Positions 9,464 to 18,633 of a stretch of 64,000 nt of DNA are shown piece after piece. A program made the position numbers and the translations under genes. Where the stretch lies: assembly GCF_003952665.1 (NCBI RefSeq), contig NZ_CP017946.1:5103001-5167000 (forward strand), read 5' to 3'. The notes under the pieces were generated by a model. The model was not told where the DNA came from and searched no databases. It was given only the letters and a program-made list of their open reading frames with translations. Position 1 is the stretch's first letter. Every line of letters starts with the position of its first letter. Source of the DNA: Bosea sp. Tri-49. Its GTDB lineage: Bacteria > Pseudomonadota > Alphaproteobacteria > Rhizobiales > Beijerinckiaceae.

Positions 9464-9863
9464 AGGGGCTTCTCCTCCGGAGAATTAGGCCAGTCCAAGC
9501 TGCAACCATGCCGGGATTCGGCTGGCCGCCACAATGACGAATGGGCAACAGCAAGAACGGAAGGTTACGAAGTGCCCGGATATGTAACAGCGCGGTGACG
9601 CGAGCCGGGGAAGGGTCCGCAACGGGAGACAGCACGACCTGGCGCAAGGGCGGCGATGCTCACGGCGCAAAGACGCGCCTTTGCAGCGGAGCCATTAAGG
9701 CCGGCGGTCATGCGATCCCCCAGATAGGCAGCAGCCCTGCTAGTGAGTCGGGCGGCACGCAACCATGACTAGAGTCGGCGCGCTAAGGGAACATTAAGAC
9801 CTGCCTATTCCGCCGCATTGGGGGGCTGCGTCCAGCGCGGGCACGAGCGTCATCGGCTTGCGT
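9464..9863. other. 400-bp intergenic region, no gene recognised
   Basis: I see no convincing coding sequence here. The short ORFs on both strands have random-looking composition and no ribosome binding sites. A small hairpin (GCAAAG-N6-CTTTGC) lies near 9666-9684. The region near 9464 must hold the promoter of the autotransporter, but no clear -35/-10 pair stands out. Confidence 0.5.
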
Positions 9864-10118
9864 TCATAGCGCCCTGATCTGCTCCTCGAACTCCTCCGGA
9901 ATCTCCCCGTGCCGCGCCAGGACGGCGATGGCGCTGACCTCGCCGGTTTCGTCGTCTGCGACGACGTGCATCACGGCCAGCCCCTCGGCCGTGCGGGCCA
10001 TTCGCTCGCCGTCGTTCAGCGCATGGTGGCGGGTCTTTGACGGCACGCGCTGGCTCGGCACCAGGCGCTTACGGTGCGTCCTGAAGGGCTGAATGAAGAA
10101 GCTGTCGAGTGCGGCCAC
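9864..10118 (-). CDS. Small conserved hypothetical protein (84 aa), possibly SOS-controlled
   Basis: This 84-residue protein has a GTG start and begins VAALDSFFIQPFRTHRKR. The acidic C-terminal half ends in EEFEEQIRAL. I recall similar small proteins in rhizobia-like genomes, with an N-terminal basic FFIQPFRTHRKRLVP segment followed by a variable tail, but no function is known to me. A purine-rich GAGAGA stretch lies about 9 nt before the start. It is divergent from the 10178 gene, with an SOS box between them 24 bp upstream of its start codon. It is probably cytoplasmic, since no signal peptide or membrane segment is visible. Confidence 0.65.
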   Translation of the reverse strand: MAALDSFFIQPFRTHRKRLVPSQRVPSKTRHHALNDGERMARTAEGLAVMHVVADDETGEVSAIAVLARHGEIPEEFEEQIRAL

Positions 10119-10141
10119 GACTTGATTCTCTCTCTGGTATC

Positions 10142-10156
10142 GTTCTCAGTATGTTC
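10142..10156. promoter_or_regulatory. Alphaproteobacterial SOS box (LexA site), GTTC-N7-GTTC
   Basis: GTTCTCAGTATGTTC matches exactly the GTTC-N7-GTTC direct repeat that LexA binds in many Alphaproteobacteria. It is better than the minimum because the repeat extends to GTTCTCA on both sides (10142-10148 and 10153-10159). It sits in the 59-bp space between two divergent small genes, 22-24 bp from each start codon, where repression of either promoter is plausible. Confidence 0.65.
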
Positions 10157-10177
10157 TCATGCGGGAGAGCGCAACCC

Positions 10178-10408
10178 ATGTCTGCCGTGCCTCTGCCGGA
10201 CACGTCGCCGATGACGGAGATGGAGACCGAGATCGACGATCTGGTCGAGGAGCATGGCAGCGAGCGCGCTGTGATCCGGGTGTTGCTGCTGGACCTCGCG
10301 GAGTTAGCTCGCGACGGCGACCGTTCAGCCTCCAAAGGCTGGTTGCGCGGGCTTTTTAGTCCAGGCCGAAAAAATCGAACAGGCCAGCCTCTTCTGACGG
10401 ACAATTGA
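10178..10408 (+). CDS. Small conserved hypothetical protein (76 aa)
   Basis: I chose the ATG at 10178 because GGGAGAG lies 7-13 nt upstream; an in-frame ATG at 10109 would run across the SOS box. The sequence is acidic at first (TEMETEIDDLVEEHGSERA) and then AVIRVLLLDLAELARDG, followed by a basic tail with KGWLRGLF. This resembles a family of small alphaproteobacterial proteins of unknown function with the pattern E-(I/L)-D-x-L-(I/V)-x-E-x-G-x-x-R-x-A-(I/L)-R-x-L-L-x-D-L-x-x-L-A. It is divergent from the 10118 gene and may respond to DNA damage through the shared SOS box. No enzymatic motif is visible. Confidence 0.65.
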   Translation: MSAVPLPDTSPMTEMETEIDDLVEEHGSERAVIRVLLLDLAELARDGDRSASKGWLRGLFSPGRKNRTGQPLLTDN

Positions 10409-10492
10409 ATTAAATCGCCTGCTCAGCGCGGGCCGCGAGCTGGTTGATCTTTCGGCTTCATCCGCCACTCGACGAATTGAACTCTTCGGGCT

Positions 10493-10741
10493 TCAAGCCT
10501 CATCGCTATCCAGACCGGCGGCACGGCGAAGCACCGCGTTCATGCGATCCTGCCAGCCAGATCCGCCACTCTGAAAATGCTCGAGCACATCCCGGTCGAT
10601 CCGCAGCGAGACCAGTTCCTTTGCGCCTGGGATCGTCGGCTGCTTCGCGGGAGCTGCCGGCGCTGTCGACGCGGCGGGCCTGAACAGCGCCTCAGCCTTG
10701 TCGCGAGCGCTCGTCGGCCGGCGCGTTCTGTCAGTGCTCAT
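10493..10741 (-). CDS. BrnA-like antitoxin family protein (orphan)
   Basis: This 82-residue protein uses the ATG at 10741; the longer in-frame ORF to 10810 has no better start signal. The N-terminal half is basic and Ala/Pro-rich. The C-terminal half, VSLRIDRDVLEHFQSGGSGW followed by QDRMNAVLR, matches the ribbon-helix-helix segment of BrnA/DUF4415 antitoxins, where D-P-D-V-L-x-x-F-x-x-x-G-x-G-W-Q-x-R-(I/M)-N-A-x-L-R is conserved. BrnT toxin genes normally lie just upstream, but none is visible between 10742 and 10880 on this strand. It is therefore an orphan, perhaps a DNA-binding regulator or a leftover of a lost toxin-antitoxin pair. Confidence 0.7.
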   Translation of the reverse strand: MSTDRTRRPTSARDKAEALFRPAASTAPAAPAKQPTIPGAKELVSLRIDRDVLEHFQSGGSGWQDRMNAVLRRAAGLDSDEA

Positions 10742-10879
10742 GTGAAGTCTCACTCTATGTCGTGCGCTCAACGTCCCGTGAGCTGATGCTGGATGGAGGT
10801 ATGATGCCAAGGCGAAGGCGCGGATGTTGCGTTGATCGCCATGGCGAGCTCGACTCCGAGCTTAGGGTCTTATCTCACG

Positions 10880-11269
10880 CTAGCACGGCCCGCTTCGCGT
10901 GATGCGCGTCACACGCCACGTGTCTGCCGTGCCCTTCGCGTCGAGTGCTTCCGTCTCGACCAGCATTCGGCATTGGAAACTTCGCGCGACGGTTGGGGCC
11001 CCGTAGCTTCCTGGGAGCACTAGCGCTGTGGAGGGACCGAACACCAGGAAGGATCGCCCCGAACCGGTTGCGTACGCATCGGACGGTGTCAGGCTGGTGC
11101 GCCGCATGAAGTCGGCCATCGATCCGCCGAGGAGCGTTTGGAACTCCGCATCTCGCTCGGCTTCGATTCCAGCGCTCGTGCGGCAACCAGCAAACAGCGT
11201 GCAGGCGGCTATGAGCGCCGCAAAAAGCGTGACGCGCCCGCAGCATTGAACCTGGTCGCTGTGTGGCAC
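10880..11269 (-). CDS. Putative lipoprotein, unknown function (129 aa)
   Basis: The N-terminus has a hydrophobic stretch (TLFAALIAACTLFAGC) ending in a good lipobox, L-F-A-G-C, with the lipidated Cys near residue 29. The rest is a small soluble domain with FQTLLGGSMADFMRRTSLTP and a C-terminal CRMLVETEALDAKGTADTW. Two further cysteines (one near CRML and the final residue) could form a disulfide. I do not recognise the family. It lies between the BrnA-like gene and tRNA-Arg, all on the minus strand, but the 138-bp gap argues against an operon. Confidence 0.65.
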   Translation of the reverse strand: MPHSDQVQCCGRVTLFAALIAACTLFAGCRTSAGIEAERDAEFQTLLGGSMADFMRRTSLTPSDAYATGSGRSFLVFGPSTALVLPGSYGAPTVARSFQCRMLVETEALDAKGTADTWRVTRITRSGPC

Positions 11270-11304
11270 GAACGGCGGAAATGAGTGTAAGTATTTGATT
11301 TGAT

Positions 11305-11381
11305 TGGCGCGCCCGACACGATTCGAACGTGTGACCTTTGCCTTCGGAGGGCAACGCTCTATCCAGCTGAGCTACGGGCGC
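11305..11381 (-). tRNA. tRNA-Arg (anticodon CCG)
   Basis: The minus strand gives a complete 77-nt cloverleaf with encoded CCA. The acceptor stem is GCGCCCG/CGGGCGC with discriminator G, and the D-arm is AGCTCAGCTGGATAGAGC. The anticodon stem is TTGCC/GGCAA with loop CTCCGAA, so the anticodon is CCG. The T-arm contains GTTCGAATC. It decodes CGG. Confidence 0.97.
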
Positions 11382-11467
11382 AAACCGTGCAGGCTGGATA
11401 GCTGATTGGCGCGGCTTGGGCAACGAGGGAATTTGCGGGAGCGGCTCTCGTCTCCTGCAGTCCGCTT

Positions 11468-14400
11468 CTAGACCTGTTCCTCCTTGGGCCGGGTCGATGG
11501 CCGCAGGCGCTCGCGCAGGCCCTGGAAGACGACGTAGAGCGCCGGGATCACGAAGATGCCGAGGAAGGACGCGAACAGCATGCCGCCGAAGACGGGCGTG
11601 CCGACATCGCGCCTGGCGAGCTTCGACGGCCCCTCGGCGATGACGAGCGGCAGCAGGCCGAGGATGAAGGCGAAGGAGGTCATCATAACCGGGCGGAAGC
11701 GCAGCCGCGCTCCCTCCGTCGCCGCATGCAGGAGCGGGTGCCCCTTCTCGCGCAGCTCCTTGGCGAACTCGACGATCAGGATGCCGTTCTTGGCGGCGAG
11801 GCCGATCAGCACGACGATGCCGATCTGGGCATAGAGGTCGAGCGTCAGTTTGGCGATAACGATGGCGACGAAGGCACCGAGCACGGCGACCGCCACCGAG
11901 AGCAGAACCGGCACGGGGATGGTCCAGCTCTCATAGAGCGCGACCAGGAAGAGATAGGCGAACAGCAGCGCGAAGGCGAGGATCATCCCCGTCTGTCCCT
12001 CGGCCCGTTTCTCCTGGAAGGAGACGTCGGTCCATTCGCCACGATAGCCGGTCGACAGTGTCTTGGCCGCGACCGCTTCCATCGCCTTCAGCGCCTGGCC
12101 GGAGGACACGCCTGGAGCGGGCGAGCCCTGCAGCGTCACGGCCAGGCGGTTGTTGTAGCGGATCAGCGCCTGCGGGCCGACAACGACCTTGGCTTCGACG
12201 AAAGAGCGCAGCGGCACCATGTCGCCGGATTTGCTGCGGACATTGATGCGGTAGATGTCGTTGACCGAGGCGCGATCAGTGCCATCGGCCTGGACCTGAA
12301 CCTGCCAGGTCCGGCCGAACAGGTTCATATCGTTGACGTAGTAGCCGCCGAGCGAAGCTTGCAGGGCCTGGAAGACGTCGCTCAGCGCGACGCCGAGGAT
12401 CTGGATCTTGTCGCGGTCGATGTCGAGATAGATCGAGGGCGCCGAATCCGAGAAGGTCGAGAACACCCGCCGCAATTGCGGGTCCTGGTTGGCGGCGATG
12501 GTGAGGCCGCGCAGCGTCCGGCCGAGCGCCTTGGGATCGGATGAGCCCATGTCCATCAGGACGTAGCTGAAGCCGCCGCCGCTGCCGAGGCCGATGATCG
12601 GCGGCGGAGCGACAGGCACGACGGTGCCGTCGCGCACGGCGCGGAACTTCTGCGCCAGGCGGGCGATAACCGCCGAGGCCGAGTCCTCCGCGCCCTTGCG
12701 CTCGTCAAACGGCTTCAGCGTCACGACGAAGAAGCCGGCATTGGGCTGGGAATAGTTGTCGAGGAAGTTGAGGCCGATGATCGTGGAATAGTCGGCGATC
12801 GCCTTCTCGCTCTTCAGGATGCCCTCGACCTCGGCGGCGAGCGTCGATGTCCGCCCGATCGAAGCGCCGTCGGGCAATTGGGCGACGACGAAGAAGGCGC
12901 CCTGGTCGTCCTCCGGCAGGAAGCCGGTCGGGGTGATCCGTCCCATCGCATAGATGCCGGCACCGAAGGCCGCGGTCAGAGCGATGCTGATGAGCGCGAC
13001 GCGCACGAGGCGCGCCACGGCCGAGCCGTAGCGGTCGCGCGTCCAGTCGATGCCGCGCATGACGTAGCCGATCGGCCCTCGCCGCGGCCCATGGTGAGGC
13101 TTCAGCAGGATGGCGCAGAGCGCGGGCGACAGCGTCAGCGCGTTGATGGCGGACAGCACCATCGCGACCGCGACGGTGACCGCGAACTGCCGGAAGAGCT
13201 CGCCCGAGATGCCGGGGATGAAGGCGACCGGCACGAAGACCGAGAGCAGCACCAGCGTGATCGCGATGATCGGGGCGACGATCTCGCCCATGGCGCGCTT
13301 GGTCGCCTCGGCCGGCGTCAGCTCGGGATGCTCCTCCATCACGCGCTCGACGTTCTCGATGACGACGATCGCGTCGTCGACGACGATGCCGATGGCGAGA
13401 ACGACGGCGAGCAGCGAGACGGTGTTGGCGGAATAGCCGATGGCGTTGAGCACGATGAAGGCGCCGACGAGGCTCACCGGCACGGCGATGGTCGGGATCA
13501 GCGTGGCGCGCAGATTGCCCAGGAACAGATAAACGACGAGCACGACGAGGACGAAGGCCTCGATCAGCGTCTTCTGCACCTCGTGGATCGTGGCGGTGAC
13601 GAAGGCGGTCGGGTCATAGGTGACCTTCCATTCGAGGCCTTCCGGGAAGGATTTCTGGAGGTCGCCGATCGTCTTCTTGACCGAGTCGAGGGCGGTGATG
13701 GCGTTGGCGCCGGGCGATTGGTAGACGCCGATCAGCACGGCCGGGCCGCCGTTCAACCTGGTGTCGCGATCGAGATTGGCGGCGCCGAGTTCGAGGCGCG
13801 CCACATCCGAGAGCCGCAGCACCGAGCCGTCGGCATTGGTGCGCAGCACGATCTTGCCGAACTCCTCCGGTGTGCTCAGGCGGCCCTTGGTCTGGATGTT
13901 GAGCTGCAATTGCTGATCGTCGGAGATCGGGCGGGCACCGATGCGCCCGACAGCCGCCTGCGCGTTCTGAGCCTGGATGGCGGCGATGATGTCGCCAGTG
14001 GTCAGGTTCAGCCCGGTCAGGCTGTCGGTGCGGATCCAGGCGCGGATGGCGTAGTCCTGAGCGCCGAACAGCGCGGCGTCGCCGACACCCGGGGTCGAGC
14101 GGATCGCGTCGAGCAGGTTGATCGTGACGTAGTTCGAGACGAACAGGGTGTCGTAATTGCCCTTCGGCGCATAGACGGCGATGACCCCGAGCAGCGCCGA
14201 CGACTTCTTCTTCACGACGACGCCGCTGCGCTGCGCTTCCTGCGGCAGCTTCGACAGGGCGATCTGGACGCGGTTGTTGACGTTGACGCTGTTGATGTCG
14301 GGGTTGGTGCCGAGCTCGAACGAGACCAGCAGCGAATAGCTGCCGTCATTGCCGCTGACGCTCTTCATGTAGAGCATCTTGTCGGTGCCGACGATCTGGG

Positions 14401-14602
14401 CCTCGATCGGCTGCGCCACGGTCTGCTCGACCACGGCAGCCGAGGCGCCGGGATAGGAGGTCGTCACCGAGACCTGCGGCGGCACGATATCGGGATACTG
14501 CGCCACCGGGATCGCAAAGAGCGACAAGAGACCCGCGATCGTGGTGACGAGCGCGATGACGATGGCCAGCCTTGGCCGGTCGACGAAGACGGAGCTCAGC
14601 AT
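11468..14602 (-). CDS. RND efflux transporter, HAE-1 family (AcrB/MexB type)
   Basis: This 1044-residue proton-driven inner-membrane pump exports hydrophobic drugs and organic compounds through a tripartite channel. The N-terminus [18 protein letters not shown] and the repeated 12-helix plan with two large periplasmic loops are typical. The helix 4 proton-relay motif [20 protein letters not shown] is near residue 400, and [12 protein letters not shown] is near residue 570. The length matches AcrB/MexB. The adaptor gene ends 4 nt upstream, so the two are translationally coupled. No outer-membrane factor gene or regulator is adjacent, so a TolC-like protein encoded elsewhere is probably used. 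Confidence 0.95.
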   Translation of the reverse strand: MLSSVFVDRPRLAIVIALVTTIAGLLSLFAIPVAQYPDIVPPQVSVTTSYPGASAAVVEQTVAQPIEAQIVGTDKMLYMKSVSGNDGSYSLLVSFELGTNPDINSVNVNNRVQIALSKLPQEAQRSGVVVKKKSSALLGVIAVYAPKGNYDTLFVSNYVTINLLDAIRSTPGVGDAALFGAQDYAIRAWIRTDSLTGLNLTTGDIIAAIQAQNAQAAVGRIGARPISDDQQLQLNIQTKGRLSTPEEFGKIVLRTNADGSVLRLSDVARLELGAANLDRDTRLNGGPAVLIGVYQSPGANAITALDSVKKTIGDLQKSFPEGLEWKVTYDPTAFVTATIHEVQKTLIEAFVLVVLVVYLFLGNLRATLIPTIAVPVSLVGAFIVLNAIGYSANTVSLLAVVLAIGIVVDDAIVVIENVERVMEEHPELTPAEATKRAMGEIVAPIIAITLVLLSVFVPVAFIPGISGELFRQFAVTVAVAMVLSAINALTLSPALCAILLKPHHGPRRGPIGYVMRGIDWTRDRYGSAVARLVRVALISIALTAAFGAGIYAMGRITPTGFLPEDDQGAFFVVAQLPDGASIGRTSTLAAEVEGILKSEKAIADYSTIIGLNFLDNYSQPNAGFFVVTLKPFDERKGAEDSASAVIARLAQKFRAVRDGTVVPVAPPPIIGLGSGGGFSYVLMDMGSSDPKALGRTLRGLTIAANQDPQLRRVFSTFSDSAPSIYLDIDRDKIQILGVALSDVFQALQASLGGYYVNDMNLFGRTWQVQVQADGTDRASVNDIYRINVRSKSGDMVPLRSFVEAKVVVGPQALIRYNNRLAVTLQGSPAPGVSSGQALKAMEAVAAKTLSTGYRGEWTDVSFQEKRAEGQTGMILAFALLFAYLFLVALYESWTIPVPVLLSVAVAVLGAFVAIVIAKLTLDLYAQIGIVVLIGLAAKNGILIVEFAKELREKGHPLLHAATEGARLRFRPVMMTSFAFILGLLPLVIAEGPSKLARRDVGTPVFGGMLFASFLGIFVIPALYVVFQGLRERLRPSTRPKEEQV

Positions 14603-14606
14603 GGGC

Positions 14607-15767
14607 TCAGCTCCGGCCGGCCGGCGGCGTCACGGGCGAGGCGAGGACGGGCACGCCCGGCCTCAGATTTTGCAGACCCTGGATGACGATCTGCTCATTG
14701 CCGGCGAGCCCCTGCTCGACGACGACATAGGAGCCGGCCTCGGCTCCGATCTTGACCCGTTTGGCCACCGCCTTGCCGTCCTCGACGGCGAAGACATAGG
14801 AGCCCTGCTGGTCGGCGATCAGCGCCGATTGGGGCACCAGCACCTTTTCTTCGCTCTGAGGCGCCTGGACGGCGACGCGCACGAGCGTGCCGTCGAGGAG
14901 CTGGCCCGCCGGGTTGGGCAGCGTGGCGCGCACCAGCACAGTATCGGTGGCGCGCTCGACCGAGACGTCGACGAAGTCGACGCGGCCCTTCTGGTCGTAG
15001 GTCGAGCCATCGGAGAATTTGAGGCTGACGAGCGGGGCCGAGCCATCGGTGGGCAGCCGGTTCGTCTTCAGCGCCAGGAATTCGCGCTGGCTGACCGGGA
15101 AGGTGACATACATCGGATCGTCGCTGACGATCTGCGCCAGCACGCCGCTATCGGGCCCGACGACATTGCCCTTGGTCAGCTTGGTGCGGCCGATGCGGCC
15201 GGAGATCGGCGCCTTGATCTCGGTGTAGCCGAGATTGATCTGCGCCGTCTTCAGATTGGCGGCGGCGGTGGTCTCGTCGCCCTGCGCGCCCTTTTCCTCG
15301 GCGACACGCTGGTCACGGATGGCGACCGAGCCGGCATTGGTGCGCAGCAAATCCTCGGCGCGCTGGCGTTGCAGGCTGGCGTTCTGCAGGGTGCCCTGGG
15401 CCCGCTCCAGCGCGCCCTGCGCCTGCTCGACGGCGGCTTCGAACGGCGCGCGCTCGATGCGGAAGAGCGGCGTGCCCTCGGTGACGGTCGCGCCATCCTT
15501 GAACAGAACGTCCTCGAGATTGCCGGTGACGCGGGCGCGGATGTCGACGCGGTTGACGGCTTCGATGCGCCCGACGAAGTCGGCCGATTGCGTGATGGCG
15601 CGCTTCTCGGCGGTAACGGTGCCGACCGGGACGGCGGCGGGCGCAGGCTGCTGGGCGAGGATGCTTGTCGTCGGCCCAAAAGCGAAAGCGGCCGCAAGCG
15701 CCATGACGGGGAGATGCAAGGCCGAAGAGATCCGCTTCACGCGCGCCATTCGTGAAAGCTCAGACAT
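14607..15767 (-). CDS. RND efflux periplasmic adaptor subunit (membrane fusion protein)
   Basis: This 386-residue HlyD/AcrA-like adaptor joins the RND pump to an outer-membrane channel. A hydrophobic N-terminal segment (about residues 17-38, ending SILAQQ) directs export. The lipoyl half-motifs [16 protein letters not shown] and [20 protein letters not shown] flank an alpha-helical hairpin rich in Q, A and E (about 100-150). A beta-barrel and a membrane-proximal domain follow. It is first in a two-gene operon with the RND pump. The N-terminal MSELSR could instead start at the internal Met7. Confidence 0.93.
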   Translation of the reverse strand: MSELSRMARVKRISSALHLPVMALAAAFAFGPTTSILAQQPAPAAVPVGTVTAEKRAITQSADFVGRIEAVNRVDIRARVTGNLEDVLFKDGATVTEGTPLFRIERAPFEAAVEQAQGALERAQGTLQNASLQRQRAEDLLRTNAGSVAIRDQRVAEEKGAQGDETTAAANLKTAQINLGYTEIKAPISGRIGRTKLTKGNVVGPDSGVLAQIVSDDPMYVTFPVSQREFLALKTNRLPTDGSAPLVSLKFSDGSTYDQKGRVDFVDVSVERATDTVLVRATLPNPAGQLLDGTLVRVAVQAPQSEEKVLVPQSALIADQQGSYVFAVEDGKAVAKRVKIGAEAGSYVVVEQGLAGNEQIVIQGLQNLRPGVPVLASPVTPPAGRS

Positions 15768-15932
15768 AGGCCCCTCCTCTTCGCCGCCAACGCACTGCCG
15801 CGGTCGTCAACTGCAGCGCGCACAACCCTATCCCACGTCGATACTGAGCATTTTCTACGGGGAACGCTACGGTCTTGTTACGGGCCCGATCGGGCGCGTC
15901 GGAATATTGTTCGCGGCGCGGTGCGAATGCAC

Positions 15933-17549
15933 TCACGACGCTCTGTCGAAGCTGTCGGCCCGGGCGAGATCCCAGTTGCGGCGATAGAAGGCGTGCTCGC
16001 AGCGTCCGCTCACCAGCTCGGCAGGCTCCAGAAAGACGTGCAGGTCGGAGAACAGGCGGATCTCGGTGGCACTGACGCGGCGCACGAGATGGTGCGGGCC
16101 GAGCTCCTCGGGATGGGTCAGGCCGGCTGCCGCCAGCATGTCGGCCAGCGCATGCAGCGTGTTGGCGTGGAAGCGATGGACGCGCTGCGCCTTGTCCGGC
16201 ACGACCAGTGCGCGCTGGCGGACGGCGTCCTGGGTGGCGACGCCGGTCGGGCAGCGATTGGTGTTGCAGGACAGGGACTGGACGCAGCCAAGCGCGAACA
16301 TGAAGCCGCGGGCGGCATTGGCCCAGTCGGCGCCGATCGCGAGGACGCTGGCGATGTCGAAGGCGCTGACGATGCGCCCGGCCACGCCGATCTTGACCTT
16401 GTCGCGCAGTCCGGCGCCGACCAGCACATTGTGGACGAAGAGCAGGCCCTCGCGCATCGGCAGGCCGATATGGTCGCTGAACTCGACCGGGGCTGCGCCG
16501 GTGCCGCCCTCGGCGCCGTCGACGACGATGAAGTCCGGCACGACGCCGCTCGCCAGCATCGCCTTGACCATGCCCATGAACTCCCAGGGATGGCCGAGAC
16601 AGAGCTTGAAGCCGACCGGCTTGCCGCCCGAGAGCTCACGCAATTGCGCGATGAAGGCCATCATCTCGAGCGGGGTCGAGAAGGCGCTGTGGCTCGGCGG
16701 CGAGATGCAGTCGCGCCCGACCGGGACGCCGCGCGTCGCCGCGATTTCGGGCGTGACCTTCGGCGCCGGCAGGATGCCGCCATGGCCGGGCTTGGCGCCC
16801 TGGCTCAGCTTGATCTCGATCATTTTAACCTGGGCGTCGGTGGCCTGCCGGGCGAAGCGCTCGGGATCGAAGCGGCCATGCTCGTCGCGGCAGCCGAAAT
16901 AGCCGCTGGCGACCTCCCAGACGATGTCGCCGCCGCCTTCGCGATGATAGGGGCTGATGCTGCCCTCGCCGGTGTCGTGGCTGAAGCGGCCGAGGCGCGC
17001 GCCGGTGTTGAGCGCCCTGATCGCATTGGCTGAGAGCGAGCCGAAGCTCATCGCCGAGATGTTGAATACCGAGGCGGAATAGGGCTGCCGACACTGGTCG
17101 TTGCCGATGGTGATGCGGAAGCGCTCGGGATCGGAGACCGGCGCCGGCCGGGTCGAATGGCCGATGAACTCATAGCCGTCGCGATAGACGTCGAGCAGCG
17201 TGCCGAAGGGATGGTCGCCGGCGAGATTCTTGGCGCGGCGATAGACCAGCGAGCGCTGCGAGCGCGAGAACGGCGCTGCTTCCTCGTCTGCCTCGAACAG
17301 GTATTGGCGCAGTTCGGGACGGACCAGCTCGGCGAACCAGCGGATATGGCCGATCACCGGATAGTTGCGCCGGATCGCGTGCTCGGTCTGGGCAAGGTCC
17401 CAGAGCCCGAGCAGCGCCAACGCCGTCGCCAGCAGGCCGGGTAGCCAGAACCAGTTGTAGCGGAAGGCCAGCGGGACCGTGATGAGCGCGACCAGAATGC
17501 AGACGATCAGCGTGGTGAAGCGGCTCAGTCGCAACGTCATATCCGACAC
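15933..17549 (-). CDS. FMN-binding glutamate synthase family protein, membrane-anchored
   Basis: This 538-residue protein has two N-terminal hydrophobic segments (about residues 10-50: FTTLIVCILVALITVPLAF and FWLPGLLATALALLGLW) followed by a GltB central/FMN domain. The typical stretches SAMSFGSLSANAIRALN and GEGSISPYHREGG are present, as is PGHGGILPAPKVTPEI. Near residues 422-433 is C-x5-C-x4-C-P-T-G-V-A-T-Q, matching the 3Fe-4S ligand set of glutamate synthase. It lacks the glutamine amidotransferase domain, so it cannot be a complete GOGAT. The true substrate is unknown for this widespread stand-alone family. It is monocistronic. Confidence 0.88.
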   Translation of the reverse strand: MSDMTLRLSRFTTLIVCILVALITVPLAFRYNWFWLPGLLATALALLGLWDLAQTEHAIRRNYPVIGHIRWFAELVRPELRQYLFEADEEAAPFSRSQRSLVYRRAKNLAGDHPFGTLLDVYRDGYEFIGHSTRPAPVSDPERFRITIGNDQCRQPYSASVFNISAMSFGSLSANAIRALNTGARLGRFSHDTGEGSISPYHREGGGDIVWEVASGYFGCRDEHGRFDPERFARQATDAQVKMIEIKLSQGAKPGHGGILPAPKVTPEIAATRGVPVGRDCISPPSHSAFSTPLEMMAFIAQLRELSGGKPVGFKLCLGHPWEFMGMVKAMLASGVVPDFIVVDGAEGGTGAAPVEFSDHIGLPMREGLLFVHNVLVGAGLRDKVKIGVAGRIVSAFDIASVLAIGADWANAARGFMFALGCVQSLSCNTNRCPTGVATQDAVRQRALVVPDKAQRVHRFHANTLHALADMLAAAGLTHPEELGPHHLVRRVSATEIRLFSDLHVFLEPAELVSGRCEHAFYRRNWDLARADSFDRAS

Positions 17550-17628
17550 CTGTCCGAACGAGGTTCCCTCCTTCTAGCTTTGATAGATTCGAAAGACGAT
17601 CGGCGAGAGGATCGGAGGCCCTTGCCGG

Positions 17629-18633
17629 CTAGGCATGGCCGTAAGCGTCAGCGTCTTCGTTCGACGGTTCCTGCTTGTCGAAGGCTTCGAGCCAGCGCGA
17701 CAAGCCCGATGATGGAGAGCCCGCCCGCAACTGCCGCAGCGTGACACGCAGGGTGTGGCGGGCAAATTTGTTTGCCGGCTCGCGGAAGCCGGCGGGATCG
17801 GAGCCGGAGCGGATCGCTTCCAGAACTTCCTGCTTCAACGCCGTGAGTTCGGGATCGCCGGTGGCAGCAAGGAGCGCCTGGAAGTGCTCATGTGCCGCGC
17901 CGTCCCAAGGCCGCGGCCGGGCCATGGCGTCCTTCAGCGGGTGGGCCGGGACGAGATGGGCGAAGGGCACCCAGCCATCCGGGACCGGCTCGGTCGCCGC
18001 GTGGGTGCGGCCGTTGCGCAGCAATTGCGGCAGGACATGGGTGTGCGGCCCTTCCGGGCTCCTGCCGTCGGCCGGCGGGATCGGCTGGTATACCTCGCAG
18101 CGGCCGGCGCGCGTGACGAAGACGCGATGCGGGCCCTTCGCGACGATCGCCGCCATCGCCGGATTGCCGGGCTCGAACAGGCTCTTGCCGGCGACGGAGC
18201 GCAAGGTCGCGATCAGCTCGGGATCGCCAGTGCGGATGCAGATGTCGACCTGCAAGGTGCCGAGGCCCATGTCGAACAGGATGCCGGCGCGATCCTGCGG
18301 CCGCAGAGCCGCTTCGTCCGGGCCGAGCTCTGTCAGGACGCTGCGTCGGTTCATCGCGCAGATGGCTTCCGGCAGGCAGAGTGCGACGCGATGGCTCCAG
18401 CCCTGGCCGACCGCGGTTTCGGAGGCGAAGAGCCTGACCTTTGAGAGGTCGTCAAAGCCGATGCCGCCGCGATCGGTGACAGCGGAGAGGCGGCCTGGCC
18501 CGGCGCCGAGTTCGACGGGCTCGCCAGGATCGCGCAGGAATTCGGCGATGGCGCCGAACGTGCCGACATTCCATTGCGTCGTCGCGGTGGCGAGTTCCTG
18601 ATGGATCAGGCTGGTCACGTCATCTGCCGTCAT
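17629..18633 (-). CDS. Uncharacterised protein at the end of the B12-uptake operon (DUF6925-like)
   Basis: This 334-residue protein starts at the ATG at 18633, overlapping the ABC ATPase stop by 4 nt (ATGA). The ORF can be extended upstream to 18666, but the coupled start is more likely. The sequence has no signal peptide or membrane helix. It is acidic early (MTADDVTSLIHQELATAT) and contains a likely FDDLSKVRLF element, CLPEAICAMNRR and GPHTHVLPQLLRNG. Its two Cys and several His residues could bind a metal, but no known motif is evident. I believe it falls in the family named DUF6925, without a search to confirm. Tight coupling in a riboswitch-controlled operon suggests a role in handling corrinoids after uptake; this is inference. 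Confidence 0.75.
   Translation of the reverse strand: MTADDVTSLIHQELATATTQWNVGTFGAIAEFLRDPGEPVELGAGPGRLSAVTDRGGIGFDDLSKVRLFASETAVGQGWSHRVALCLPEAICAMNRRSVLTELGPDEAALRPQDRAGILFDMGLGTLQVDICIRTGDPELIATLRSVAGKSLFEPGNPAMAAIVAKGPHRVFVTRAGRCEVYQPIPPADGRSPEGPHTHVLPQLLRNGRTHAATEPVPDGWVPFAHLVPAHPLKDAMARPRPWDGAAHEHFQALLAATGDPELTALKQEVLEAIRSGSDPAGFREPANKFARHTLRVTLRQLRAGSPSSGLSRWLEAFDKQEPSNEDADAYGHA

Noticed and set aside
10742..10879. BrnT toxin partner for the BrnA-like gene
   Set aside because: No ORF on either strand shows the BrnT fold features or adequate length.
12878..14686. 602-codon ORF antisense to the RND pump
   Set aside because: Shadow frame with extreme Asp/Arg content; the RND reading is unambiguous.
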